In this document: positions 43,620 through 52,300 of the stretch, piece after piece
Position numbering within the stretch: position 1 is the stretch's first letter
Layout: each line of letters starts with the position of its first letter
Assembly (NCBI RefSeq): GCF_014200435.1
Contig: NZ_JACHBR010000001.1
Location: forward strand, 4,433,501 to 4,497,500
Length of the DNA stretch: 64,000 nucleotides
Reading direction: 5' to 3'
Source of the DNA: Sphaerisporangium krabiense
GTDB taxonomy: Bacteria > Actinomycetota > Actinomycetes > Streptosporangiales > Streptosporangiaceae
The notes under the pieces: model-generated
What the model saw: only the letters and a program-made list of their open reading frames with translations
Database searches by the model: none
What the model was told of the DNA's origin: nothing
Made by a program: the position numbers and the translations under genes

Positions 43620-43966
43620 CCCGCCGCCAGGTCGTGGCACACGTGCAGGACCAGGTACGGGGCGAGGATCCAGAAGCTCACCGCCACGGCCCTGCGCGCC
43701 CGGTGCTCGGCGACGGGGGAGTGTAACCGCGCGCCGGTGAAGCGCCAGACGACGATGAGGCCGGCCAGGGCCTCGGCCAGGGACGACCACGCCCAGCCGA
43801 TCAGCGCCACCGAGTGCGCCGAGACGCCCGCCGTCAGCCCGAGCGCGCTCTCGGCGCCGAGCCAGGCCAGCGTCACCACGGCGAGCGTGCGCGCCCGGCG
43901 CGCGTCGCGCAGCCAGGACGCCGCGGGGGCCGCGAGGCGCGTGCCCGGGTCCGGATCTGGCACCAT
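43325..43966 (-). pseudogene. Cation-efflux-like protein interrupted by an in-frame TAG
   Basis: From ATG 43966 the frame encodes five membrane segments of a cation diffusion facilitator-like protein (AHSVALIGWAWSSLAEALAG, LGLAKRRLGARLGS) and meets TAG at 43418-43420. In the same frame translation would continue WWFDPAVALTLAAVAVREGG and end at TGA 43325-43327, which is the expected last membrane helix (family form W-W-x-DP). A single TGG-to-TAG change explains it. The usual metal-binding Asp positions already read Ser and Glu, so the gene may have been decaying or specialised. The truncated product would have 182 residues. Confidence 0.72.
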
Positions 43967-44091
43967 GGCCCCCGATCATTGAGAAGCCGCCGCATCGACG
44001 GTCCGTAGCCTATCGGCTACCGAACGTGCCGGTCGGCGCCCGCGTGAGGCTGTGGACGAGCCGCGGGTCCCGCAAGCGAGGAGAGTCGCCC

Positions 44092-44871
44092 GTGCCGTTC
44101 ACCCCGAGCCACGTCGCCGCGGTGATCCCTCTCATCTCCACCGCGCGGGTGCGCAAGGTGCTGGACCCGTGGGCGCTCGGCATCGGCTCCATGGTCCCCG
44201 ACCTGCCGATGTTCCTGCCCTACCTCGACGCCTACAGCCGCTGGCACTCGCCGCTCGGCGTGGTCACCAACGACGTGCTCGCGACGGCCGTCCTGCTCGC
44301 CCTCTTCGCGCTGGTGTTCCGCGACCCGCTCACCGCGCTGCTCCCCGCCCCCGTCGCCGCCCGGGTCGCCGCGCTCCCCGGCCCGGCGTGGCGCGCCCCC
44401 CACACGATCGCGCTCGGCGCCGCCGCGGGCGCGGCCACCCACGTGCTCTGGGACTCCTTCACCCACGACTGGGGGGCCGAGTTCTGGGGGTGGAGCTGGA
44501 TGAGCGCCTCCGTGTTCGGCTGGGTCCCCGGCTACCGGCTGATGCAGTACGCCTGCTCGGCCCTCGGCCTGGCCGCCGTCGCCTGGTGGGTCACGCGGGC
44601 GCTGCGCTCGCCTGGAACGATCCCGGCGCCGGTCCCGCCGCGCCTCGCGATGCCCGAGAAGCTGCGCCGGGCAGTGCTCGCCTGCACCGCCGCCGGCGCG
44701 TGCTGCACGGCCGCCGTCTGGCCTCTCGTCGACCCCCCGAATCCGGCCTTCGGCTGGGCACACGTCGTCACCAGAACCGGCGTCGGCCTGATCGTCGGCT
44801 TCTGCGTCGTCCTGACGACGTACACCCTCCTCTGGCACCTCACCCGATCGGTCCGAGCGCTCCGCCCATGA
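44092..44871 (+). CDS. DUF4184 family membrane protein
   Basis: A 259-residue membrane protein that opens with the family signature PFTPSHVAAVIPL and later has PLGVVTNDV and HVLWDSFTHDWGAEF, with conserved His/Asp reminiscent of membrane-bound metal-dependent hydrolases of the YdjM/DUF457 type. It has about six membrane segments. Function is unknown. GTG 44092 has GAGGAG 8 nt upstream; earlier in-frame codons lack the family start. It ends 56 bp before the leader of the ABC-F gene. Confidence 0.85.
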   Translation: MPFTPSHVAAVIPLISTARVRKVLDPWALGIGSMVPDLPMFLPYLDAYSRWHSPLGVVTNDVLATAVLLALFALVFRDPLTALLPAPVAARVAALPGPAWRAPHTIALGAAAGAATHVLWDSFTHDWGAEFWGWSWMSASVFGWVPGYRLMQYACSALGLAAVAWWVTRALRSPGTIPAPVPPRLAMPEKLRRAVLACTAAGACCTAAVWPLVDPPNPAFGWAHVVTRTGVGLIVGFCVVLTTYTLLWHLTRSVRALRP

Positions 44872-44915
44872 CCCCACCCGCCCGATATCCCGTCGTTACG
44901 GGCGGCGGGCTCGGG

Positions 44916-44921
44916 TAGGGT
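44916..44921 (+). promoter_or_regulatory. -10 element for a leaderless leader ORF
   Basis: TAGGGT ends 6 nt before the GTG at 44928. Transcription would start at or next to that GTG, so the leader peptide would be read from a leaderless mRNA. The -35 region (TCGTTA, 44893-44898) is weak. Confidence 0.55.
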
Positions 44922-44927
44922 GGCGGC

Positions 44928-44948
44928 GTGCATTTGTACTTCCTCTGA
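44928..44948 (+). CDS. Six-residue leader peptide MHLYFL
   Basis: GTG CAT TTG TAC TTC CTC TGA encodes a hexapeptide just after a -10 box. Its last codons (44939-44949, CTTCCTCTGAG) are complementary over 11 nt to the ribosome-binding region of the ABC-F gene. Short leader peptides at which drug-bound ribosomes stall control many ribosome-resistance genes; this one is inferred by position and pairing. Confidence 0.6.
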   Translation: MHLYFL

Positions 44949-45091
44949 GGACGACGATCTCGGCCGCCTGTCCCGCCCCTGATGACCGGGGCCTCTGGGC
45001 GCGGCCGAGCGCAGCCATCGTCGTCGCCCATCTCAGTTTCCCGTCTCCACGTGTCGTGCCGAGGCGCGCGGGAGCCTGCTCTCGGAGGAAG
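44939..45091 (+). promoter_or_regulatory. Translational attenuator of the ABC-F gene
   Basis: Helix A pairs 44939-44949 (CTTCCTCTGAG, inside the leader ORF) with 45081-45091 (CTCGGAGGAAG, the ABC-F ribosome site): 11 pairs, one G-U. Helix B inside it pairs 44950-44958 with 45017-45025 and 44959-44967 with 45001-45009, 18 Watson-Crick pairs with a 7-nt bulge. A small hairpin GCCCC/GGGGC (44975-44992) caps it. The closed form hides the ABC-F start. A ribosome held on the leader ORF would open helix A. Confidence 0.65.
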
Positions 45092-45092
45092 C

Positions 45093-46715
45093 ATGTCCAG
45101 CCCCCTTTCCCTACCGGCTCGCGCGCGGGCTCACCTCAACGCCACCGATCTCCATCTCGCCCGTGGCGGCCGGCCGGTCCTGACCGGCGTGGACCTGACG
45201 GTCTCTCCCGGCGACCGCCTCGGCGTGGTCGGTGAGAACGGCCGCGGGAAGACCACGCTGCTGCAGGTGCTCGCCGGAACCCTCGAACCCGACTCGGGCA
45301 CGGTGCGCCGAACCGGCTCGATCGGCGTGGCCGACCAGGAGATCCCGATCGCCCTCGACCGTACGGTGGGCGATCTCATCGACGTCGAGCTCGTCCAGGT
45401 ACGCGCCGTCCTCGCGGCTTTCGAGCAGGCGAGCCTCGCGCTCGTCGAGGAGCGTCCCGGTGCCGAGCAGGCCTACACCACCGCGCTGGAGGCGGCGGAC
45501 TCCCTCGACGCGTGGGACGCCGACCGCCGCGTCGACCTGTCGCTCGCCGCCCTGGGCGCGGTGCACGACCGCGGCCGCCCGCTGGGCGATCTGTCCGTGG
45601 GGCAGCGCTACCGGATCAGGCTGGCCTGCCTGCTCGGCGCCGGGCACGATCTGCTGCTGCTGGACGAGCCCACCAACCACCTCGACGCCGACGGCCTGGA
45701 CCATCTGACCGCCGAGCTGCGCGCGCATCCCGGCGGAGTGGTGCTGGTCAGCCACGACCGCGCGTTGCTGGCCGACGTCGTCACCACGGTGCTGGACCTC
45801 GACCCGACCAGTGACGGGCGTCCCCGTGTCTACGGAGGCGGGTACGCCGGCTACCGGGAAGGCGGACGCGCCGAACGGGAACGCTGGGAGAACACCTACC
45901 GAGACCAGCAGAGCGAACGGCAGCGGCTCGCGCAGGACCTGTCCGCGGCGCGGAACCGGCTGTCCAGCGGGTGGCGCCCGGAGAAGGGCACCGGCAAGCA
46001 CACGCGCGCCACCCGGGCACCGTCGCTGGTCCGTGCGGTGCACCGCCGGCAGGAGGAACTCGAGGCGCACGTCGTCGACGTGCCCGAGCCGCCGGCGCGG
46101 TTCCGGTTCCCGCACCTGGAGGCGCCCCAGGGGGTGACGCTCCTGCGGGCCGACGAGGTGACGGTACGCGGCCGGCTCGATACGCCGCGGTCGGTGCACC
46201 TGCGTGCCGGTGACCGCCTGGTGATCACCGGTCCCAACGGCTCCGGCAAGTCGAGCCTGCTGTCCGTGCTCGCGGGAACGCTGACGCCTGACAGGGGGAG
46301 CGTCCAGCGCAAGCACGGCGCGCGGCTCGGCCTGCTCGCGCAGGAGTCGCCGGTGACGTCGCGACGGCGGGCCCTCGAGGTGTACGACGCCGTCGTCAGC
46401 CGGCTCGTCAGCTCAGGCGAGCTCGACGAGAACGCCGTCATCGGGTTCACCCAGCTCGGGCTGCTGCCCTCCGGCGCCGCGCACAAGCCGGTGGCCGAGC
46501 TGTCGGTCGGCCAGCAACGGCGGCTCGACCTGGCGATGCTGCTGGCCACCCGGCCACAGGTGATGCTGCTCGACGAGCCGACCAACCACCTGTCGATGAC
46601 CCTGGTAGAGGAGCTGACACAGGCGCTGGCCACGACTGGGGCGGCCGTCGTGCTGGCCACCCACGACCGGCAACTCCTGCGCGACACGGCGGACTGGCCC
46701 CGGCTCGGCCTCTGA
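45093..46715 (+). CDS. ABC-F ribosome-protection ATPase (antibiotic resistance type)
   Basis: A 540-residue soluble protein with two ABC cassettes and no membrane segments. Walker A motifs are GENGRGKTTLL and GPNGSGKSSLL; signatures are LSVGQRYRIRLA and LSVGQQRRLDLA; Walker B/catalytic Glu lie in LLLLDEPTNHLD and VMLLDEPTNHLS. The linker between cassettes (about 250-330) is Arg-rich (RPEKGTGKHTRATRAP) and would reach the peptidyl-transferase centre. The architecture fits actinomycete ABC-F proteins such as TlrC/OleB/LmrC, which give macrolide-lincosamide tolerance; the exact drug is unknown. ATG 45093 has GGAGGAAG 1 nt upstream. A perfect terminator follows. Confidence 0.9.
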   Translation: MSSPLSLPARARAHLNATDLHLARGGRPVLTGVDLTVSPGDRLGVVGENGRGKTTLLQVLAGTLEPDSGTVRRTGSIGVADQEIPIALDRTVGDLIDVELVQVRAVLAAFEQASLALVEERPGAEQAYTTALEAADSLDAWDADRRVDLSLAALGAVHDRGRPLGDLSVGQRYRIRLACLLGAGHDLLLLDEPTNHLDADGLDHLTAELRAHPGGVVLVSHDRALLADVVTTVLDLDPTSDGRPRVYGGGYAGYREGGRAERERWENTYRDQQSERQRLAQDLSAARNRLSSGWRPEKGTGKHTRATRAPSLVRAVHRRQEELEAHVVDVPEPPARFRFPHLEAPQGVTLLRADEVTVRGRLDTPRSVHLRAGDRLVITGPNGSGKSSLLSVLAGTLTPDRGSVQRKHGARLGLLAQESPVTSRRRALEVYDAVVSRLVSSGELDENAVIGFTQLGLLPSGAAHKPVAELSVGQQRRLDLAMLLATRPQVMLLDEPTNHLSMTLVEELTQALATTGAAVVLATHDRQLLRDTADWPRLGL

Positions 46716-46755
46716 GACGGTCTCGCGCAACCCGACGGGGGCGGATGATCGGGCG

Positions 46756-46781
46756 CACCGAGCCGGCTCACCGGCTCGGTG
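46756..46781 (+). terminator. Terminator after the ABC-F gene
   Basis: CACCGAGCCGG / CCGGCTCGGTG is a perfect 11-bp stem with a CTCA loop, 41 bp past the stop. Confidence 0.75.
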
Positions 46782-46847
46782 TGGCCCCGCCCGACCAGGG
46801 CCCGTGCGCGCGGCTTGCGGGATTCCGGTGGGTCATACGCTTGTCGC

Positions 46848-47735
46848 ATGCCTGAGCTCATCGAGGTGGAGGACCCTGAGGATCCTCGGTTGCGGGACTA
46901 TGTGCGGTTGCGGGACGTCGAGCTGCGGAAGAGTCTGGAGGGCGGCCGGGGACTGTTCATCGCCGAGGGGGAGAAGGTCATACGGCGGGCCGTCGCCACC
47001 GGGTATCCGGTCAGGTCGGTGCTCACCACTCCTCGCTGGCTCCCCGGGCTCGCGGACGTTCTCGGTGGCGCGCGCGTCTACCTCGTCTCCGATGAGGTGA
47101 TGGCGGGCATCGCGGGGTTCGCCGTTCACCGCGGCGCCCTCGCGTCCATGGGCCGGGTCGAGCTTCCCACGGTGAAGGCGCTGCTCACAGCAGAGCGCGC
47201 GGGCGGCGCGCGGGACGTGGCGGAGGGTTCGGGCCATGGGGCCTTCGCCGGGACACCTCGGCGGGTTCTGGTGCTGGAGGATCTGGTCGATCACGGCAAC
47301 GTCGGCGCGATCTTCCGGTGTGCCGCCGCGCTCGGGGTCGAGGCGGTGATCCTGTCGCCCCGGTGCGCCGACCCGCTGTACCGCAGGTCGGTGAAGGTGT
47401 CCATGGGCGCGGTGTTCGCCGTCCCGTACGCGCGCATGACGAACTGGCACGCCGGGCTGGACGAACTGCGCGAGCTGGGGTTCCGTACGCTGGCGCTCAC
47501 CCCCGACCAGACCGCGACGCCGATCGACGAGGCGGTCATGGGCCCCCGCGTGGCCCTGCTCCTCGGCTCGGAGGGCGACGGCCTGTCGTCCCGCTGGCTG
47601 CGCGAGGCCGACGAGGCCGTCCGCATCCCGATGAGCCCCCAGGCGATGAGCCTCGGCGTCGACTCCCTGAACGTGGTCGCCGCCGCCGCCATCGCCTGCC
47701 ACGGCCTCATGCGCGGCGCCCCGGCCGGCGGCTGA
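46848..47735 (+). CDS. TrmH/SpoU-family RNA 2'-O-methyltransferase
   Basis: A 295-residue SPOUT methyltransferase. The N-terminal substrate-binding part has LFIAEGEKVIRRA; the catalytic knot has VLVLEDLVDHGNVGAIFRCA (motif 1 with N and R), VALLLGSEGDGLSS (motif 2) and PMSPQAMSLGVDSLNVVAAA (motif 3). It 2'-O-methylates a ribose in rRNA or tRNA using AdoMet. ATG 46848 is chosen; TACGCT ends 6 nt before it, so the mRNA may be leaderless. It follows the resistance ABC-F gene but is separated by the terminator. Confidence 0.87.
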   Translation: MPELIEVEDPEDPRLRDYVRLRDVELRKSLEGGRGLFIAEGEKVIRRAVATGYPVRSVLTTPRWLPGLADVLGGARVYLVSDEVMAGIAGFAVHRGALASMGRVELPTVKALLTAERAGGARDVAEGSGHGAFAGTPRRVLVLEDLVDHGNVGAIFRCAAALGVEAVILSPRCADPLYRRSVKVSMGAVFAVPYARMTNWHAGLDELRELGFRTLALTPDQTATPIDEAVMGPRVALLLGSEGDGLSSRWLREADEAVRIPMSPQAMSLGVDSLNVVAAAAIACHGLMRGAPAGG

Positions 47736-47768
47736 CGCCGGACGAGTCCCCGGCCGGCCGGACGAACG

Positions 47769-48611
47769 CTAGGCGGCCGCCGCGGCGGCGGTGGCCGCGT
47801 CGAGGAGGGAGCGGGCGGTGCGGTAGCGGGCGGCGTCGGTGCGCTCGCCGAGGATCACGCCGATGTAGGTGCGGCCGTCCCGGGCCGCGGCGAACATCAG
47901 GCAGTAGCCCGCCGGGCGGGTGTAGCCGGTCTTCAGCCCCTGGGCGTCGTCGGGCAGCAGCCTGTTGGTGTTCTTCCACACGTGGCCGCGGTGCAGCGGC
48001 GTCTTGGCCACCGCGTGCCGTTTCGTACCGGCCACCTGCGCCACGATCGGGTCGGCGAGGACGGTTTTGGCCAGCGTGACCTGGTCGAACGCGGTCGAAT
48101 GGTCACCGCCGGGCTGCGGCATGCCGTCGGGGTTGGTGTAGAAGGTGTCCCGCATGCCGAGCGAGCGCGCGGCGGCGTTCATCTTGCCCACGAACCGCCG
48201 CACGCCGGGCCCGTACGTGCGGGCCAGCGCGCCCGCGGCGTCCGCGCCCGAGGGCAGCAGCAGCGCGTACAGCAGGTCGCGCACGGACAGCCGCTCGCCG
48301 GCCTTCAGGCCGGCGCGCGCGGCGCCGTTCGCGGCGGCGTGCCGCACGTCGGCCTTGGTGATGGTCACCACCGCGTCCAGGGAGGCGGACCTGCGCACGA
48401 CGTACGCCGTCATGATCTTGGTGAGGCTCGCCACGGGGACACGCCGGGTCTCCCGCCGCGCGAACTGCGGAGTCCCGGTCGCCGCGTCGATCAGGTAGAC
48501 CTCCTTGGCGGTGACGCGCGGGGCGGTGGTGCGGGCGTGGGCCGGGCCGGCCAGGCCCGCCACGGCCAGCAGCGCGGCCATGACGGCGACGGTCAGCATG
48601 CGCATCCGCAT
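47769..48611 (-). CDS. D-alanyl-D-alanine carboxypeptidase (S11, low-molecular-weight PBP)
   Basis: A 280-residue exported serine peptidase that trims peptidoglycan pentapeptides. The signal peptide is RMLTVAVMAALLAVAGLAGP with cleavage near AHA. Catalytic motifs are SLTK (nucleophile Ser, Lys), SGAD in place of SxN, and KTG in GLKTGYTRPAGYC. A C-terminal membrane anchor is absent; the tail is poly-Ala. ATG 48611 begins the signal peptide. It is divergent from the small anchored protein at 48763. Confidence 0.88.
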   Translation of the reverse strand: MRMRMLTVAVMAALLAVAGLAGPAHARTTAPRVTAKEVYLIDAATGTPQFARRETRRVPVASLTKIMTAYVVRRSASLDAVVTITKADVRHAAANGAARAGLKAGERLSVRDLLYALLLPSGADAAGALARTYGPGVRRFVGKMNAAARSLGMRDTFYTNPDGMPQPGGDHSTAFDQVTLAKTVLADPIVAQVAGTKRHAVAKTPLHRGHVWKNTNRLLPDDAQGLKTGYTRPAGYCLMFAAARDGRTYIGVILGERTDAARYRTARSLLDAATAAAAAA

Positions 48612-48762
48612 ATGATCGCACGGCCACTCCGGCGATTCGCCCTTCGACGCGGCATCCGTCCCTGTTCTGGGAGTTTCCGGCCCTACTGCGCACTGCAAGT
48701 AGACGGCAAGTAGGGAGCAACCATCTAGGCGTACACCTTTGAATGAGCGAAAGGGGAGGATC

Positions 48763-49317
48763 ATGAGGACGCGGAGGGGCCTGGCCCCGGGGCTGGTGCC
48801 GATCGTGGTGAGTGGCACGGCCACCGTGTTCAAACTGATCGTCGCCTGCCTGACCGTCGCCGGCGCCTACTTCGGCGCGGTGGCGATGGGCCCTGACCAG
48901 GGCACGGCGGAGGGAACGGCCGCGGGCCGGCCCGCCATCAGGACCGTCACCCTCTCCGCGCGCGCCCTGCCCGCCGAGGACGCCCGCGTCCCCCGGCCGG
49001 GCACCGTCGCCGCGGCCCTCGCCGACGCCGGGCCGTCCTGCCGCCGCGTCTACCACGTCCAGAGCGTGATCGACCCCGCCGGCGAGCCGATCGTCTACGA
49101 GTGGCGCCTGGCCCGCTGGAGCGCCTCCGCCCACGCCTGGCGGACCTACCTCGTCTCCGCGACCGCCGGGTTCATGGGCGGGCAGCGCACGGTCGAGTGG
49201 TACCCGCGCGTCGTCGGCAACCCCGGCTGGTACCGGGCCGAGCTGTCGATCAGGGGCGAGGCGGACGCCGGCCCGCGCCGGACGGTGACCGGCGAGAGGT
49301 TCCAGATCAGCTGCTGA
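48763..49317 (+). CDS. Small membrane-anchored extracytoplasmic protein of unknown function
   Basis: A 184-residue protein with one N-terminal membrane segment (TVFKLIVACLTVAGAYFGAV) and an extracytoplasmic beta-rich domain (IDPAGEPIVYEWRLARWS, GWYRAELSIRGEA), with two Cys that might pair (PSCRRVY and the C-terminal SC). No family is recognised. ATG 48763 has GGGGAGG 4 nt upstream. Its last 11 nt overlap the end of the opposing SARP gene. Confidence 0.72.
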   Translation: MRTRRGLAPGLVPIVVSGTATVFKLIVACLTVAGAYFGAVAMGPDQGTAEGTAAGRPAIRTVTLSARALPAEDARVPRPGTVAAALADAGPSCRRVYHVQSVIDPAGEPIVYEWRLARWSASAHAWRTYLVSATAGFMGGQRTVEWYPRVVGNPGWYRAELSIRGEADAGPRRTVTGERFQISC

Positions 49318-52300
49318 CCGGGTTCCCCGGGTCCAGCGCCTTGCGCGCCGCGGCCACCCACCGGGGGACGCGCACCCGCTCGGCCACCGCGAGCGCCTTG
49401 CGGTAGTGCCGCTCGGCCTCGGCGGGCTGCCCGATGCGCACCGCCAGGTCGCCCAGCGTCTGGGCCACCGGCCACAGGGCCACGACCCCGGTGCCCGCTC
49501 CGGCGATCCGGTCGGAGAACGGCCCGAGCGTGGAGTAGGCGTCCTGCATCCGGTCGCGGTCGCCGAGCAGCATGCCCGCCAGCGCCCGCCACGTCATGGC
49601 CAGCTCGTACAGGAAGTCGGGACGCACGGGCGTCCGCGTCGCGGCCACCGCGCGGGCGTCCTTCAGGTGGCCCGCCGAGGCGAGCGCGACGGCGTAGGCG
49701 TCCAGGGTCCACTTGGCGCCGCGCCGGTGCGCCTCCTCCAGCGGCTCCACCATGTCCTCGGCCTTGCCGTCGACCAGGTGCAGGCAGAACGCGGTGATCA
49801 GCGGCAGGTCCTGGCGGCCCTCCAGCATGCCGGCCCGCGCCGTGAGGCTGGCCGCCCTGCGGTAGGCGCGCTCGGCCCCGGCGTAGTCGCCGGTGATCAT
49901 CATGCGCATGCCCGCGTACCAGGCCCCGACGGCCGGGGGCGCGGGCAGGTCGTACCGCTTGGCCAGCCGCTCGGCCGCGCCGACCTGCGCGTCCGCCTCG
50001 GCGAAGTCGCCGCGCGCCGCCGCGCACTCCATCAGCACCAGGTGGGCCAGCGCCTGCACCGCGATCTGCCCGGAGGCCGCGCCGACCTCCAGCAGCTCGC
50101 GGCCGATGGCCTCGCGCTCGTCGACGACCGTGATGACGTACGACTGGCGCAGCCGCCCGCTCAGCGCGACGGCCAGCAGCGCCGGGTCGCCGCTCTGCCG
50201 GGCCAGTTCCTCGGCCTCCAGGGACGCCTCGTACCCGCGGCCGGTCGCCGAGCCCTCCAGCTCCAGCGCCAGCGTGGCCAGCAGGCTCGCCCGCAGGGAC
50301 TGCTCGCCGGGCGGCAGCTCGATCAGCGCGCGCTCGGTGACGTCGACGATCTCCCACGCCGTGCGGGTCAGGTCGCGGGCGATGCCCTTGTGCGGCACGG
50401 CCACCGAGGCGGCGATCCGCGCGGTCAGCTCCAGGTCGCCGAGCGGCAGCGCCGCGTCCATCGCCTCGCGGCGCCGCGCGCGTGCGGCCGTCATGTCCCC
50501 GGCCAGCGCCAGCGCCTTGATCAGCCGGAGCTGCAGCAGCAGGCGCTCCTTGGACGGCGGCCCGCCCGGGCGGGCGCGGTCGAAGGCGGCGATGGCCCGC
50601 TCCCACAGCGTCGCCGCCTCGCGGTGGGCGAACCGGCGCTCGGCCTGCTCGGCGGCCAGGCCCGCGTAGTGGACGGCCTTCGCGGCGGTCTCGGCGGTGC
50701 CCGCGGCGTCGTAGTGGTGGGCCAGCGCGGCGACGTCGGACGGCGAGCGGCTCTCGATCACCGAGGCGACCGCGGCGTGCAGGCGCGACCTGCGCAGCCG
50801 GGAGGCGTCCGAGTACAGGGTGTCGCGGACCAGGTCGTGGTCGAAGCGCAGCATGCCGGGGCCCGGCTCGGTGACCAGCCCGGCCAGCAGGGCGGCCTCG
50901 ACCGCGTCGACCACGGCCTCCTCGTCGCCGGAGACGTCCACCAGCACGTCGATGTCGACGTCCCTGCCGATCACCGCCGCCTGCAACAGGATCTGCTGGG
51001 CCGTCACCGGCAGCCGGGTGATACGGCGGCGCAGCACGTCCCGCACGCCGGAGGGCACCTCGGAGATCACCTCGGCCGCGGTGGCCCGGCCGCCGCCGCC
51101 CTCGGAGTCCAGCAGGCGGACGGTCTCGCGGACGAAGAACGGGTTGCCGCCCGTGCGCTCGACGATCGTGCCGACGGCGTCCTCGTCCACCTCGCGCACG
51201 CAGGTGGCGCGGACCAGCTCGGCCACGGCGTCCCCGTCCAGCCCTTCCAGGCCGACCCGGACGGGCCCGAGCCGGGCGAGCGCCGCGAGCACGTCGGACT
51301 GCTGGTCGTTCAGCTCGCCGTCGCGGCAGGTCACCACGAGCAGCACGCGGCTGGCCGCCAGCAGGCTGGGCAGGGCGCGCAGCAGCGCGATCGTCTGGTC
51401 GTCCGCCCAGTGCAGGTCCTCAAGGACGATCAGCACGGGGGCCTCGCGGGCGATGGCCGCGATGTAGCCGCCGACCGCGCGGTGCAGGCGGAAACCGCCG
51501 GACGCCTGGTCGTCGTCGTCGCCGGGCGCGGCGTCGTCCAGCAGCGGCGCGAGCAGCGTGCCGTACTCGCCGGTGCCGCGCGCGGCGACCAGCGTGCGCA
51601 GGACCTCCACCCACGCCCAGCCGGGGGGCGTGGCGCTGCTGTCGGGGCAGCCGCCCGAGGCGGTGATCCACCGCTGGGCGCCGAGCGTGAGCCCGAGCTG
51701 GCGCACCAGCGTCGTCTTGCCCGCGCCGGGGTCGCCGCTGACCACGGCGGCGGTGAACCGCCCGGCCATGGCGTGCGGGGCCGCGCCGGTGAGCCGGTCC
51801 AGCTCGGCGTCCCGGCCGACGAACGGCTCGGCCGCCAGGGGCGGCAGGTCGCCGGTCGGGCTCTCCGGGCGCGGCGGCCAGGTGCCGGCCGGCTCGGCGA
51901 AGCGCGGGCGCTGGGGGAGGACCAGCTCCAGGGACGGATCCTGGGAGAGGATGTCCGACTCCATCTTGCGCAGCGCGGGACCGGGGTCGATGCCGAGCTC
52001 GTCGGCCAGCGTCGTGCGGGCACGGCGCAGCGCCGCCAGCGCGTCGCCCTGCCGGCCGCAGCGGTACAGGCCGAGGGCGAGCAGCCGCCAGCCCTCCTCG
52101 CGCAGGGGGTGCTCGGTGGTCAGCGCCTCCAGGTCGGGGACGGTCTCGGCGTGCAGGCCGAGGCGCAGCCCGGCGTCGGCGTGCCGCTCGCGGGCGACGA
52201 GCCGCAGCTCCGCCAGCCTGCTGACCTCCGCCTCCGCCCAGTGGTGCTCGGCGAAGTCGGCGTAGGGCGTGCCGCGCCACAGGCCGAGCGAGGTCTCCAG

